Shown here in pieces: positions 1-9,628 of a stretch of 64,000 nucleotides of DNA (its first letter is position 1; every line of letters begins with the position of its first letter). Location: positions 5,146,001 through 5,210,000 of the forward strand of contig NC_087077.1 of the NCBI RefSeq assembly GCF_026151205.1. The letters are read 5' to 3'. Below the pieces are notes generated by a model that was not told where the DNA came from, made no database searches, and saw nothing but the letters and a program-made list of their open reading frames with translations. The position numbers were made by a program, and so were the translations under genes. The stretch is from Bolinopsis microptera. Its lineage: Eukaryota > Ctenophora > Tentaculata > Lobata > Bolinopsidae.

Positions 1-364
1 GAAAGAATATCCATTTCTCTCCCAAACGAACCTTTGAATTCTTCCAATCAAACTCAGTGCTGGAAAATTGACTTAAGAAATCTCTACCCAAGATAACCAT
101 TTCTTGGTTGGTACTAAGGTTGGTTTCATGCAGCCATACCCTGTAGTTCTGGCTTTTGTCAGAGGAGAATCTTATGTTGTATTGTGTCTTCGGACCAATC
201 GACTGTCTGCCCCCAATCCCCTGCACGGAAGTACTGCTCCCATTTTCAATCAGCACTTTATTAGTAGAAATGATAGAGATTTCTGCCCCACTATCTACAA
301 GAAACTGTCTAGGATGCCAGCTCTCACCTAACTCAATCTGTCCTTCAACTTTGCTGTCATATAG
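1..364 (-). CDS. Retrotransposon aspartic protease (partial, same frame as Gag)
   Basis: Reading the minus strand past the Gag stop, the same frame stays open to the window edge. It shows the protease active-site motif VDSGAEIS (codons near 255-278) and the second-strand motif ILGRDF nearer the edge. Both are typical of retropepsins, which cleave Gag-Pol. The remainder of pol lies outside the window. No ATG is needed if the protein is made by reading through the TGA at 365-367. Confidence 0.8.
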
Positions 365-367
365 TCA
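362..367 (-). promoter_or_regulatory. Candidate stop-codon readthrough site TGA-CTA between gag and pro
   Basis: Gag ends ...AGA-TGA-CTA-TAT and the protease continues in frame. UGA followed by CUA is the best known efficient readthrough context in viral and animal mRNAs. The arrangement suggests Gag-Pro is made by occasional suppression of the stop rather than by frameshift. A single point mutation in a decaying copy would look the same. Confidence 0.55.
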
Positions 368-1219
368 TCTTCTGTCATGGTTGTTCCGCTTTGGAGGGAA
401 CTTCTTATTCCTAGAGGTTCTCTTGGAGGGGCAACTCTCCTCATCGTGTCCTTTTCCACCACAACAGCTACAGACTCTTTGATAACATGTTGCTTTAAGG
501 TGACCTGTCTTCTTACAGATATCACATATTGGTCTGTCTTTTTTTTCAAACTTACGATCTGACTGGACAGCATACATTTCAGTATCCTCCTCATCTGTCA
601 CTTCTAACCGTGAACGAAGCTGATCCACCTCCTTCAGTAACTCCCGAGCCCATTGAGGTACCTGCTCTTCTTGCTCTACCGGGAACGCAAATGTTTCACT
701 AGTCGAAGCCTCTGAACTTGCTGAATTCTTTTGAAGCTTTTCCATACAGTCTTTGAAAAAGCTGGCTACACCGGCTGCATCTAGTTCGCTTTTGATTTTA
801 TCTTTCTTACACTCAAACAGCTTCTTCCCCCCGGGTACGTTTGTCAGAAACCGCATGATGAAGACATCAGATGGGATCTTAGCACGCCTGGCTAACTCGT
901 CCAGTTGGAAGAAATAAGACCGTATCCCATCCATCGAAGTATTAACCGGCAGCAAGTTGAAAAATGTCATGCTTTCGGTGAACTGACATGGTGGGCCATC
1001 AATGAGATCTTCAAGGAACTTAAAAGCTGTTTTCACATCTTCCTCTTCTGATGCGGTGAATGCGAGCTGCTTCTCTCCCTCAGTCCGGTGAATATAAACT
1101 GGTAAACATGCAAGCTGCTGTTCAGGTTTAAGGGTTGCTGTAGCCGCTAAGAAAACCTTCTGAAACTGTGCGATTTTCTGGCCTTTAGCCAGATGAGGAA
1201 TTTCAATTGCTGTAATCAT
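365..1219 (-). CDS. LTR retrotransposon Gag with two CCHC zinc knuckles
   Basis: This is a 284-codon Gag-like ORF on the minus strand. The N-terminal two thirds look like a capsid-type helical region of Ty3/gypsy or related elements. Near the C-terminus are two zinc knuckles of the form C-x2-C-x4-H-x4-C (CDICKKTGHLKATC and CSCCGGKGHDEESC), which bind element RNA during particle assembly. The ORF ends with a basic tail and a TGA at 365-367. The same frame continues beyond the stop into an aspartic protease at 1-364, so this is the 5' end of a gag-pro-pol unit that leaves the window on the left. I could not place an LTR or primer-binding site upstream (1220-1400). The clade, gypsy/Mag or another, is not settled. 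Confidence 0.85.
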   Translation of the reverse strand: MITAIEIPHLAKGQKIAQFQKVFLAATATLKPEQQLACLPVYIHRTEGEKQLAFTASEEEDVKTAFKFLEDLIDGPPCQFTESMTFFNLLPVNTSMDGIRSYFFQLDELARRAKIPSDVFIMRFLTNVPGGKKLFECKKDKIKSELDAAGVASFFKDCMEKLQKNSASSEASTSETFAFPVEQEEQVPQWARELLKEVDQLRSRLEVTDEEDTEMYAVQSDRKFEKKDRPICDICKKTGHLKATCYQRVCSCCGGKGHDEESCPSKRTSRNKKFPPKRNNHDRR

Positions 1220-1397
1220 TCTTTGAGGATATAATGTCGGCCTGTGTTCCGAGGCAATGATACTCCACTGGGTATAGTAAAAGAGTGTTCAAAGGATTAA
1301 CACAAGCACATGTAGTTAACAATATATCCTGAGAGATAACAAAGTTAAGGTAACAGTATATAAGCCAAAGGTCCTATAATATAAACTAAAGGTGTAA
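1220..1397. other. Gap between the gag element and the LINE
   Basis: Short AT-rich stretch. It should contain the gag element leader and part of its LTR, but I see no clear TG...CA ends or repeat partner inside the window. The boundary with the LINE at about 1398 is set only by an in-frame stop at 1395. Confidence 0.4.
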
Positions 1398-2809
1398 TAT
1401 ATAGGACTGGAAATATATAGCCTGACATCACAAGAGCTCAGAGAGGTATGCAAGCAGGAGCTGAAGCAATCAACAGCAAATCTGCAGCATTCCTCAGAGC
1501 ATCCACTGACCATCCCTGGATTACAAGAGCTCAACACCCAGGTTGTAACCCAGCTGCCCCCACACAGTCGCCCGCCTGTCTCTAAACACACTCTCGATTT
1601 TATTGATGAGGAGACAGAGAAGGATCTCATAGAACTGCTTGATTCTCGCACATCTGAGTTCAAGAATGAGAATGGACGATCTGTTCTGGCTTTTGGAGAA
1701 AGATATCACTACACTGGCACAAAATCATCACCCTCATCAGACCAACTGCCAGACCAACTCCAATCACTCATAACACAACTGAACAATGATCATCCAAACT
1801 CTCCACCTGTCAACAGCATTCTCATCAATCGGTATGATGGTCACTTAAGCTTCCTTCCACAACACTCAGACAACGAACCCCTCATTCACCCTGACTCATC
1901 AGTACACACACTTTCACTAGGTCACCATTGCACAGTCACTTTCACCAAGACTGGCACCACAGAACCCTATCACAACCAGTCTTGTCCACCACGATCACTA
2001 TACACTATGACCAGGGCAAGTCAGGATTTGTACGAACACAGAATTGAACCAGGATCTGTCGACTCCGGTGTCCGATACTCTGTGACCCTCAGATCTGTTA
2101 GTGCTCTAAACCGTGCTTCTACATGCATCATGGGAGATTCGAACACTGGTGGACTTAAATTTGGACTTGATCCTAAGAGATCCTTTGGAAAGTTCCTTCC
2201 TGGAAAACAAGTCTTCGCACCTACTGTAGACCACATTGACCCATACGAATCCTGCGGCTACAAAAACACTGTCATTCTCTGCGGACTCAATGATATTAGG
2301 CAGGATAATGTCAAAACTCCATCTGACATCAAACAAGTGTTCAATAAATTTACTAGTAAAATTGCTGAAATTCAAGCTGTCAATAAAAAAAAACTAATGT
2401 TTATATATGTCCGCTGCTGCCAACTAAATGTATTGATTTAAATAGAAGAGTTAATTTCTTTAACTATCTGATTCAAACCCAGCTTCTCCCTTTCAACTTT
2501 GGTGTGAGACTGGTAGAAGGGTTTCCAAGCTTTGCTGATGAGAACGGGCTATTAAGCCAACACTTGTCAAAAAGGTTGACGAAGTTCCAGAAACCTGATT
2601 ACTTACACCTCAATTGGAGGGGGGTTGCAAAGTTAGCAGCAATCATTAAAAATACTATTCTTCTTAGAGTTAATGGTGGTCGAGACAGACGCAGAGCTGG
2701 ACGAGGGGGGAATCAGGTGGACTCCACATCATTTCGTGACATAACTGCACGCTCTCTTCCTGCTGACAAACGAGTATCTGGTGCTCCTGACGGCTACCAA
2801 CCGTCATGA
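1398..2809 (+). pseudogene. LINE ORF1: AlkB-like 2OG-Fe(II) dioxygenase plus SGNH hydrolase, one frame break
   Basis: The frame is open from 1398 to 2441, then resumes one frame back (frame 2) through 2809. The AlkB signature is complete: a GERYHYTG substrate-loop motif, H-x-D at 1863-1871 (HSDNEP), the distal iron-binding His at 2037 (YEHRI), and R-x5-R at 2073-2093 (RYSVTLR) that grips 2-oxoglutarate. AlkB enzymes remove methyl groups from nucleic-acid bases oxidatively. Directly after it comes an SGNH-hydrolase core: block I GDSN at 2133-2144, block III GLND near 2283-2294 and block V D-x2-H at 2597-2608, the catalytic set of esterase domains known from CR1 ORF1 proteins. The break lies at or just after a run of nine A (2385-2393). 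The first in-frame ATG is 2007, inside the AlkB domain, so the true N-terminus is missing. Confidence 0.8.
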
Positions 2810-5523
2810 CTACTCTAACTAAAGAGGTATGTAAACACTGCTGCAAGGGTATCTATGTGGGCCAAGCCATAGTCGAGTGTTCCGAATGTAACCATGCAAC
2901 TCATCATAAATGCTACAATATTGTCAATACCGATTTATGCGGTAACTTTCTCTGCAATACATGTGTAAATCTTGCTGTTAAACGATACAACCCGTTCAAA
3001 TATGATATCTCTGACGAAGAAATCGATCTAGACGATACGATAACTAAGCTCTCGCAAATTTTAAACTGTTGTTCTCAGCTTAACAGAAGTCAAATTAATC
3101 AAACTCTAGAAACTTTAACCGAAGGTCAAATGTCAATGATGTTTCAAAACATAGACGGTAACAAAAGTAACTTTGATACTATGTGTATAGATCTTCGCCG
3201 ATATAACAAAAAGTTTTCCATAATTGCACTTGCTGAAACAAATGTAGGACCTGAATTAAGTAGTTTGTATCAATTAACCGAATACAATAGTTTTTACCAA
3301 GCAACCTTTCGAGAGAAAAAGAAGGGCACCGGAGTTGCAATTTATATCCACCAGTCACTAAATGCAACAATCGATAATACCCTCTCCTATGTAAGTGAAA
3401 ACCTAGAAATCCTATTTTTAAGATTCAACAATGGTAACTCAAGCACCTTTGTTGGAGTTTTATACCGCCCTCCGAGTGGCAATTTTGACTTAGCGCTAAG
3501 TGAACTAGCCGACACTCTGGACAAAGTCCCCAGACACTCGTATATAGCTGGTGACTTTAACATCAATCTTCACGGCGACAGCAACAAGGTTGCTAAATAT
3601 GAACACGTTCTTTACAGTCGAGGCTTCTATCCTCTCATATCTGTAATGACCCATGAAAAACCCGGCTGTATTCCTTCATGCATCGATAACATCATTACCA
3701 ATGATTTAGACAACATTATAACATCTGGCACATTCAAAGACAAAATCACACATCATCACCCCATATTCTTAGCACTCAACACACACCTTGACCAGAACGA
3801 TTGCAAGATTAAGTATGAACAGTTTTATGACTACTGTAACTCTAACGTAGATAAGTTCACCGACAAACTATCCAATAGTCTTGATAACACTGTAATAAAT
3901 TGTTTTGATACCTTTGCTGACACATTTAACGTTGCTTTTGACGAATGTTTCAAGTTAGAAACCCCGAAATGTACAAAACGCACTATGCAAAACAATCCAT
4001 GGATTACACCAGCAATTATAACATCAATAAATCACTGTCACGAACTATACGAAAACTGGGTCAAAGCTCGCAAAGTCAAGTGCAATCTAGGAGATACTGA
4101 CACAAAAGGTGGCTTCTGTCACTGCGCAGTATGTAACAAAAAGCGCAGTGAGTACTTAACTTATAAATATTATAGAAAAGAACTCAAAGTTATACGTGAA
4201 AAGGCTCAAACTTCGTACAATATGGGTAAATTTAATGAAGTTCAAGGTGACAGTAAGAAAACATGGCAACTAATCAATAAGATACGCGGCAAAGGGAAAC
4301 GAGAAATTAAACCCCCGTTTGTTATTAATAATGAGAAAATAATGAACCGTAGAATTATAGCTAACGAATTTAATAATTACTTTGTATCTCTTGCCCCTAA
4401 GTTGAATGAATCATACAGTACAACCGGTCAAATTAGACTAAGTCCAATTCAATGCTTTACGGACTACTTACCAAGGCCAAATACCTCAAGTATATTTCTC
4501 AGCGATTGTACACCAGAAGAAATAGAGAAAATCATTAGCGAACTCAAGAATGGAAAAGCTAGTGACATCCCTATTCACGTCATCAAACGAACGTCTAAGA
4601 TTATAAGCCCACTCCTGTCAGTATTATTTAATGAACAAATGAGAAATGGAACTTTTCCAGACCGACTGAAAATTGGTAAAATTAGCCCTATATACAAAAA
4701 AGACGGTACAGAATATCTCGAAAACTATAGGCCAGTATCTACCCTAGCTGTGTTCGGAAAGTTATTTGAGAAAGTAATCTACTCCCGTTTGTACAGTTTT
4801 CTTGTGTCGCAGAACGTTTTGTTTGAGAACCAGTTTGGTTTTAGGAAGAGTCACTCAACTAACCACGCCCTTAATTACTCAGTTGACTATGTAAACTCCC
4901 ATATAAAGGAAAAGCAACATGTATTAGGTATCTTTATCGACTTATCAAAGGCATTTGACACTATCAGTCACGATAAACTTCTCATAAAACTTGACAAATA
5001 TGGTATAAGAGGTAACGCAAACGAGCTTATTGGAAGTTACCTATCTAACAGACAGCAGTACGTTTCAGTTTTAGGTGAGGAATCTGATAAACTCCCTGTT
5101 ATTTGTGGAGTACCACAAGGTAGTGTTTTAGGACCGCTACTGTTTATAATTTACATAAATGATATCTATAACTCATCAGACCTAGGAAAATTTATACTTT
5201 TCGCTGATGACACCAATATATTTGTAGTCGACAAATCTGTCCAGAATCTCTACCAAAAAGCTAATACTATAATGAATTCTGTTTACAATTATATGAAATG
5301 CAATCTTCTCCACATTAACATCAAGAAATGCTGTTACATTCACTTTACACCAGGAAAGAAGGATGTAACTAGTAGTAGTAGTGATAGTAATGATCTTATT
5401 TTAACGTTGAATAACACAGTCATTAAACGTGTTGATGAAACTAAATTCCTCGGCGTTATTATAGATAAAAACCTTAACTGGAAACCTCATACAGTCATAC
5501 TGCATATCTTAGTTCTAAATTAA
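2806..5523 (+). CDS. LINE ORF2: PHD-like finger, endonuclease, reverse transcriptase
   Basis: 905 codons opening with ATG at 2806, which overlaps the ORF1 stop as ATGA. Residues about 5-55 form a Cys/His cluster of PHD type (pairs CKHC, CSEC, HHKC, CNTC). Residues about 110-330 are an endonuclease/exonuclease/phosphatase fold with NIDG, LAETN, YRPPSG, AGDFNIN and DNIITND motifs and a terminal HHHP. The reverse transcriptase follows ([50 protein letters not shown] with the catalytic ADD). The order and motifs fit CR1-like elements, which nick target DNA and prime reverse transcription there. The frame ends early at 5523 because of an 8-base insertion at about 5488-5500; the C-terminus continues in another frame. 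Confidence 0.9.
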   Translation: MTTLTKEVCKHCCKGIYVGQAIVECSECNHATHHKCYNIVNTDLCGNFLCNTCVNLAVKRYNPFKYDISDEEIDLDDTITKLSQILNCCSQLNRSQINQTLETLTEGQMSMMFQNIDGNKSNFDTMCIDLRRYNKKFSIIALAETNVGPELSSLYQLTEYNSFYQATFREKKKGTGVAIYIHQSLNATIDNTLSYVSENLEILFLRFNNGNSSTFVGVLYRPPSGNFDLALSELADTLDKVPRHSYIAGDFNINLHGDSNKVAKYEHVLYSRGFYPLISVMTHEKPGCIPSCIDNIITNDLDNIITSGTFKDKITHHHPIFLALNTHLDQNDCKIKYEQFYDYCNSNVDKFTDKLSNSLDNTVINCFDTFADTFNVAFDECFKLETPKCTKRTMQNNPWITPAIITSINHCHELYENWVKARKVKCNLGDTDTKGGFCHCAVCNKKRSEYLTYKYYRKELKVIREKAQTSYNMGKFNEVQGDSKKTWQLINKIRGKGKREIKPPFVINNEKIMNRRIIANEFNNYFVSLAPKLNESYSTTGQIRLSPIQCFTDYLPRPNTSSIFLSDCTPEEIEKIISELKNGKASDIPIHVIKRTSKIISPLLSVLFNEQMRNGTFPDRLKIGKISPIYKKDGTEYLENYRPVSTLAVFGKLFEKVIYSRLYSFLVSQNVLFENQFGFRKSHSTNHALNYSVDYVNSHIKEKQHVLGIFIDLSKAFDTISHDKLLIKLDKYGIRGNANELIGSYLSNRQQYVSVLGEESDKLPVICGVPQGSVLGPLLFIIYINDIYNSSDLGKFILFADDTNIFVVDKSVQNLYQKANTIMNSVYNYMKCNLLHINIKKCCYIHFTPGKKDVTSSSSDSNDLILTLNNTVIKRVDETKFLGVIIDKNLNWKPHTVILHILVLN

Positions 5524-6164
5524 AGTGTGAAGTCGGTAAACTCTGCCGTATGAGAAGATTTATACCTAAAGAGCTGTATAATGACCTCTACCACACCCTC
5601 TTCGAATCTCATCTAGGATATGGGATCTCAGTGTGGGGAGGCATATCGAACAATAGGCTTGAACCAATATTTAAAATTCAAAAAAAGTGCACTCGTATTC
5701 TATTTGGTGATCAAGAGGCATACAGTAATAAGTTCAAAACATGTGCTAGAACCCGCCCAATTGGATCCCAAAAACTCGGAGCCGACTTCTATAAACGAGA
5801 ATCAAGTAAACCCCTTCTCAGCAGAAACAAAATACTCTGCGTGCATAATTTGTATAAGTACCACTGTCTACTTGAAATGTTTAAAATAATCAAACTTCAC
5901 ACTCCAATACCGATGTACAATTTATTTCAAAAGTCACCCCGACGTGATAACTACTTTATTAACCCCGCTGCAACCAATTTGTTTGTATATAAAACCTCGA
6001 ATATGTGGAATAAATTCCTTAAACCTTCTAGTAAGATTGACTTCTCGTCCCCAATTGCACTTGTTAAAGGTCGCATTAAAACTATGCTACTCAATGCTCA
6101 AAAAGCTGGAAACACTGATGAATGGTCAGAACTCAACTTTGATGGAAATGACATGTGCCTATAA
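5496..6164 (+). pseudogene. LINE ORF2 C-terminal domain, shifted out of frame
   Basis: This frame continues ORF2 after the break. It reads HTAYLSSKLKCEVGKLCRMR and runs into the region at 5550-6164, ending MCL-stop. The segment is the usual CR1-type post-RT region (HLGYGISVWGG, KIQKKCTRILFG, SNMWNKFLK). At the junction CATACAGTCATAC contains a repeated CATAC. Removing eight bases would rejoin the frames, so this looks like a simple small duplication. Confidence 0.75.
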
Positions 6165-9100
6165 TTAAGAACACACAAACTAGTCCATATAGATTTCATA
6201 CTACACACACAAAATAACACACACAATACACACCACAGTCAAACATAGAAACTATATATTCACGCATATAACACAAAACACTGATCAGCTCATCCGCTTT
6301 ACACTAGTGTCTGGACTTGTCTGGAGTGGTCGTCTGGAACGTGGGACGGACTCACAAATATATTGTGTAAACGTAGCGCGCGAAACTTAAATATTGTATA
6401 ACTCTATCATTTCATTACCCAGCGTGATTTATTGCGCCAGAATAATGAAATGAAGCCGCGCTATATCCGTGAACCTACAGTGACTTATATTTTATATTTT
6501 GTATCTCTTACTACGTAACGCGAAATTAAGTTGTATCACACTCCCGGTTTTGGACCCCAATGTTAACCTTGCAGCAACTGTGTCAGCCCAATATACTCTA
6601 GAAGTATGATCACACTTATTTTAATGAACAAAAGACCCATAATTAATATAATCAGATACTCGTCAACAGCAGCAATTTCCTTACGTGTGATGTGTTGTCC
6701 TTCTTCTTTCTGTGTCCCCGTCGTTTTGTTTTGTGAAATGTATCGTAGTAATGTTTTAATATTTAAATCGAACGCAACTCAATAGTTAATAATAACAAAC
6801 ACAAATACTATTTTAAATAATTGATTAATATCGATTTATATACGAACCAAACATTAATTAATCTTTAATAACCTTTTATATATGTGTTAAACGATCCAGG
6901 GCATATCTAAAATTCGATAATGAACTTCATATATTATTAGTGCCGCGTGCTGACAAATATTCTGGGAATCAATCCACCCAATCGTGGCGATAACATATTT
7001 TTGTGCTTGGCCGGTTTTAGGTTTGAGTTTGTGCTCCAAAAGTGGTAAATCGGGTGCTAGTAAAGCTCTTGCAGGCAACTGGCTCCTTTTGCCAATTGCT
7101 TTTGGTTTAAGCGCTGACTCACATTTGGAACTGGCACTGGTATAATTGTAATATCCTACGAAGTCAGCATGCTATATTATTTTGCAAAACTCGTTTAATA
7201 TCTTGACAATATTTACAGTTTTAAAAAGTAGTAGTGCAGTAAAAATAGAAGAATTAGATATAAATTTGGAGCCAGTTCTTTAAACTGGCTTACTTAAAGG
7301 GTGTTTATAAATTTTATGTAGTTTTCTATTGCATTTATATTGAATTTTTATATAGGGTAATTGTTATATTATGTGTATATTGTTTGAATTTCTTCTATAT
7401 TTACAGTTTATGGTTTTAGGTTAAGGCGCGGCGCACGCACCGCTTATAGGTTATAGCTCATTCAGCTTCTGTTTTCAGCGCTGTGTTGCTACACACTGTA
7501 TAGCATGTGGGTCAAGCGCGGTGCCGCGCCTAAACAGCAAAAGAGTTATTTATTTTAAAATTTATTTTTGTATCTCAAAAATGATGTAAAGTTTTTAATA
7601 TGACGAAGAATTAAAGCTATTTCCGTACAGCCTAAGTGCTAAGCATGCTCGTTAGAAAAACTATGAACAATGAACATAACATGCTAGCTTTCTTTATTTT
7701 GTAAGTCGCGTCGGCTGACATCTTGGGTTGTACTGGATGTAACATGTTTATTATCGGATGTCTACTTATATTTATTATGATATCATTATTCATTGTTATG
7801 GCAATAAAATTTAAATTTTGTTTTACTTAAATTTTGTTTTACTTACTTACTATGCTATTATTATTATTATCTATATTATCATTAGAAGTATAGTGAGATT
7901 CGAATTTTTAAGATCACGGTCATTGCTCTTTTTGATCTGAACGACTAATAGTGCTATGAAAATAACAAACTTTGACACAAACTTAAAGCCTGTGCCCTGT
8001 TTATTGATTTATTGAATTGTCATTTTTACTCAGATTGAATCAATATTATTTTGATACTTGTACCATATAATTGTGTTATTTTTTTCCCTGCTCTTGCCGA
8101 AGGCAAAAAGATCGTAGGGAATAAGTAATCGGGTTTGGATATATGAGGTGGCCCGACGGTCCTGCGATGTCGACAAAAGTCTGCTCCTTCGCAATATAGA
8201 CCACTCCCCTATAATTATGAGTATAGGAAGCGTCTGTTATACTGCGCGCGACGCTCGGCATGTGTTAGTTAATTGCAGTATCCAACGCGAATTTCAACTG
8301 TCAAACGATGCCGTTCAAATTAAATTAGCCCAAAACTTGTGCGCGGCGTACTAAATCCTGCACGCGCGTAATGAAAAATTACGATGAAAAATTACGATGA
8401 AAATATTGCAAGTTTTTAACAACAAAATAATCCAATATCTAATTTTTATTAATCGATAAAATTAACTTTTCGTTGCAAATATTAACGGTTTAAGCAGGGA
8501 AAATTAATCGTGGGTGGTGTAACCGCGGCGAAATTCTTGTTAGTTATATTTTTGAGTGTGTCTAACCTTACAGTCAATAACCATTACTGAATTTATTTGT
8601 TTGTATTTTTTGTATGAATTTTGCATGTCTTTGCTCTTGTAGATTTTTACATTGTTGCTTCCTTGTGTGTTTGTTGACCAGACGTAACCTAGCTCGAACA
8701 CAGACCAGGGCAAGCCCGACTTTCCATTCTAGAATTGTCTGGGTTGAAACGAAGTTAACCCTTTCCTGGATCATCAGCCAACAAGATCCACGGACATGGG
8801 ACCCTTTACTTTGCTAGGAAATAATCTTCAGGGAAACAAAAGCAGTAGGCAGGCTCTTTTTCATCTCACATAAAGTCCACAAAGTCGTATCGAGGCACAT
8901 CTAGTATAAGTCAGCTACGCTACAGCACAGTGTGGTTTCATAGAAGTTTGCCTGTTGGCGCCCCCGCCGAAAATGCTCCCCCCTGTTGGCGCCCCCTCCC
9001 ATTTTGTGGCCCCTCCCTGAAATTAAACAAAGCAGGTAAAATCTTTAAAAAAGTGTGTTTCTAGAGCAAAACACGCAGTTTCGATAGTACCTCAGTTAAG

Positions 9101-9628
9101 TTCTTCTAAATTGTCCCACATTCAAACGACGATTTTGTGCCCCCCTAAGATGGCACCCCCCCCCCCCCCCCCCGGCCCCCGCACAGCGGGTTCAGTGCAG
9201 CGGGGCCCTTCATTAGGCCACTGGCTTAGGATGCAACTCCATATATTGTGGAGTATCTAGATTCTAGGGACTAGGTATCTGTGTAATGTCTCCTCGGTCA
9301 ACTCAGCTGTTGAGGGCTCTGTCGAAATATCAACACTCCTTCAGTACAGTACATCTACATTGTAATGTACAGTAAACATAGTTCTGTACTATAATTTATT
9401 TTATGAGCAATCTGGTTGTTAACCAAGGATTCTAGCAAACAAAATATCTGTGGATCATGATAGTAATCTTCATTTAAAGGGGACTATAATAGTTAAATTA
9501 CCAGATACATTGAAATTTATCAATTTAAAATCTACGATCTATCTATCAAATGTGTTACGAATATTCAATTAATTCTTATAATTGTTATTTTACCAACCAA
9601 TGTAAATTATATATCCAAGAAGCACAAA
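6165..9628. other. LINE 3' end and intergenic sequence upstream of COPB1
   Basis: The first part (6165-6540) is the CA-rich LINE 3' UTR. Beyond it I see no supported gene. The region is AT-rich with a small GC-rich block at 7428-7533 whose ends (GGCGCGGCGC and GTGCCGCGCC) are roughly inverted, and a C-rich stretch at 8950-9230 containing an unbroken poly-C run near 9159-9173. Short ORFs here have no recognisable features. Confidence 0.5.
9155..9180. repeat. Poly-C tract
   Basis: A run of about 18 C interrupted only at its edges, inside a C-rich block with repeated GTTGGCGCCCCC words at 8948-8998. The exact length is uncertain because such runs are hard to sequence. Confidence 0.7.

Larger units (their letters stand above)
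1398..6540 (+). mobile_element. CR1-like non-LTR retrotransposon with AlkB-SGNH ORF1
   Basis: Two-ORF LINE on the plus strand. ORF1 (1398-2809) carries an AlkB-type dioxygenase and an SGNH hydrolase. ORF2 (2806-6164) carries a PHD-like finger, an apurinic-type endonuclease and a reverse transcriptase of the CR1/jockey type. ORF1 lacks an upstream ATG, so the 5' end is truncated or the start lies in sequence I cannot place. Two frame breaks (near 2385-2405 and near 5488-5500) show this copy is no longer fully coding, although both breaks are small. A 3' untranslated region rich in CA repeats follows to roughly 6300-6540. Its exact end and target-site duplication were not found. Confidence 0.85.

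Noticed and set aside
2384-2395. Classical -1 slippery heptamer A-AAA-AAC in ORF1
   Set aside because: The AAC triplet is not in the zero frame, so the textbook heptamer does not apply; only the plain A run could slip.
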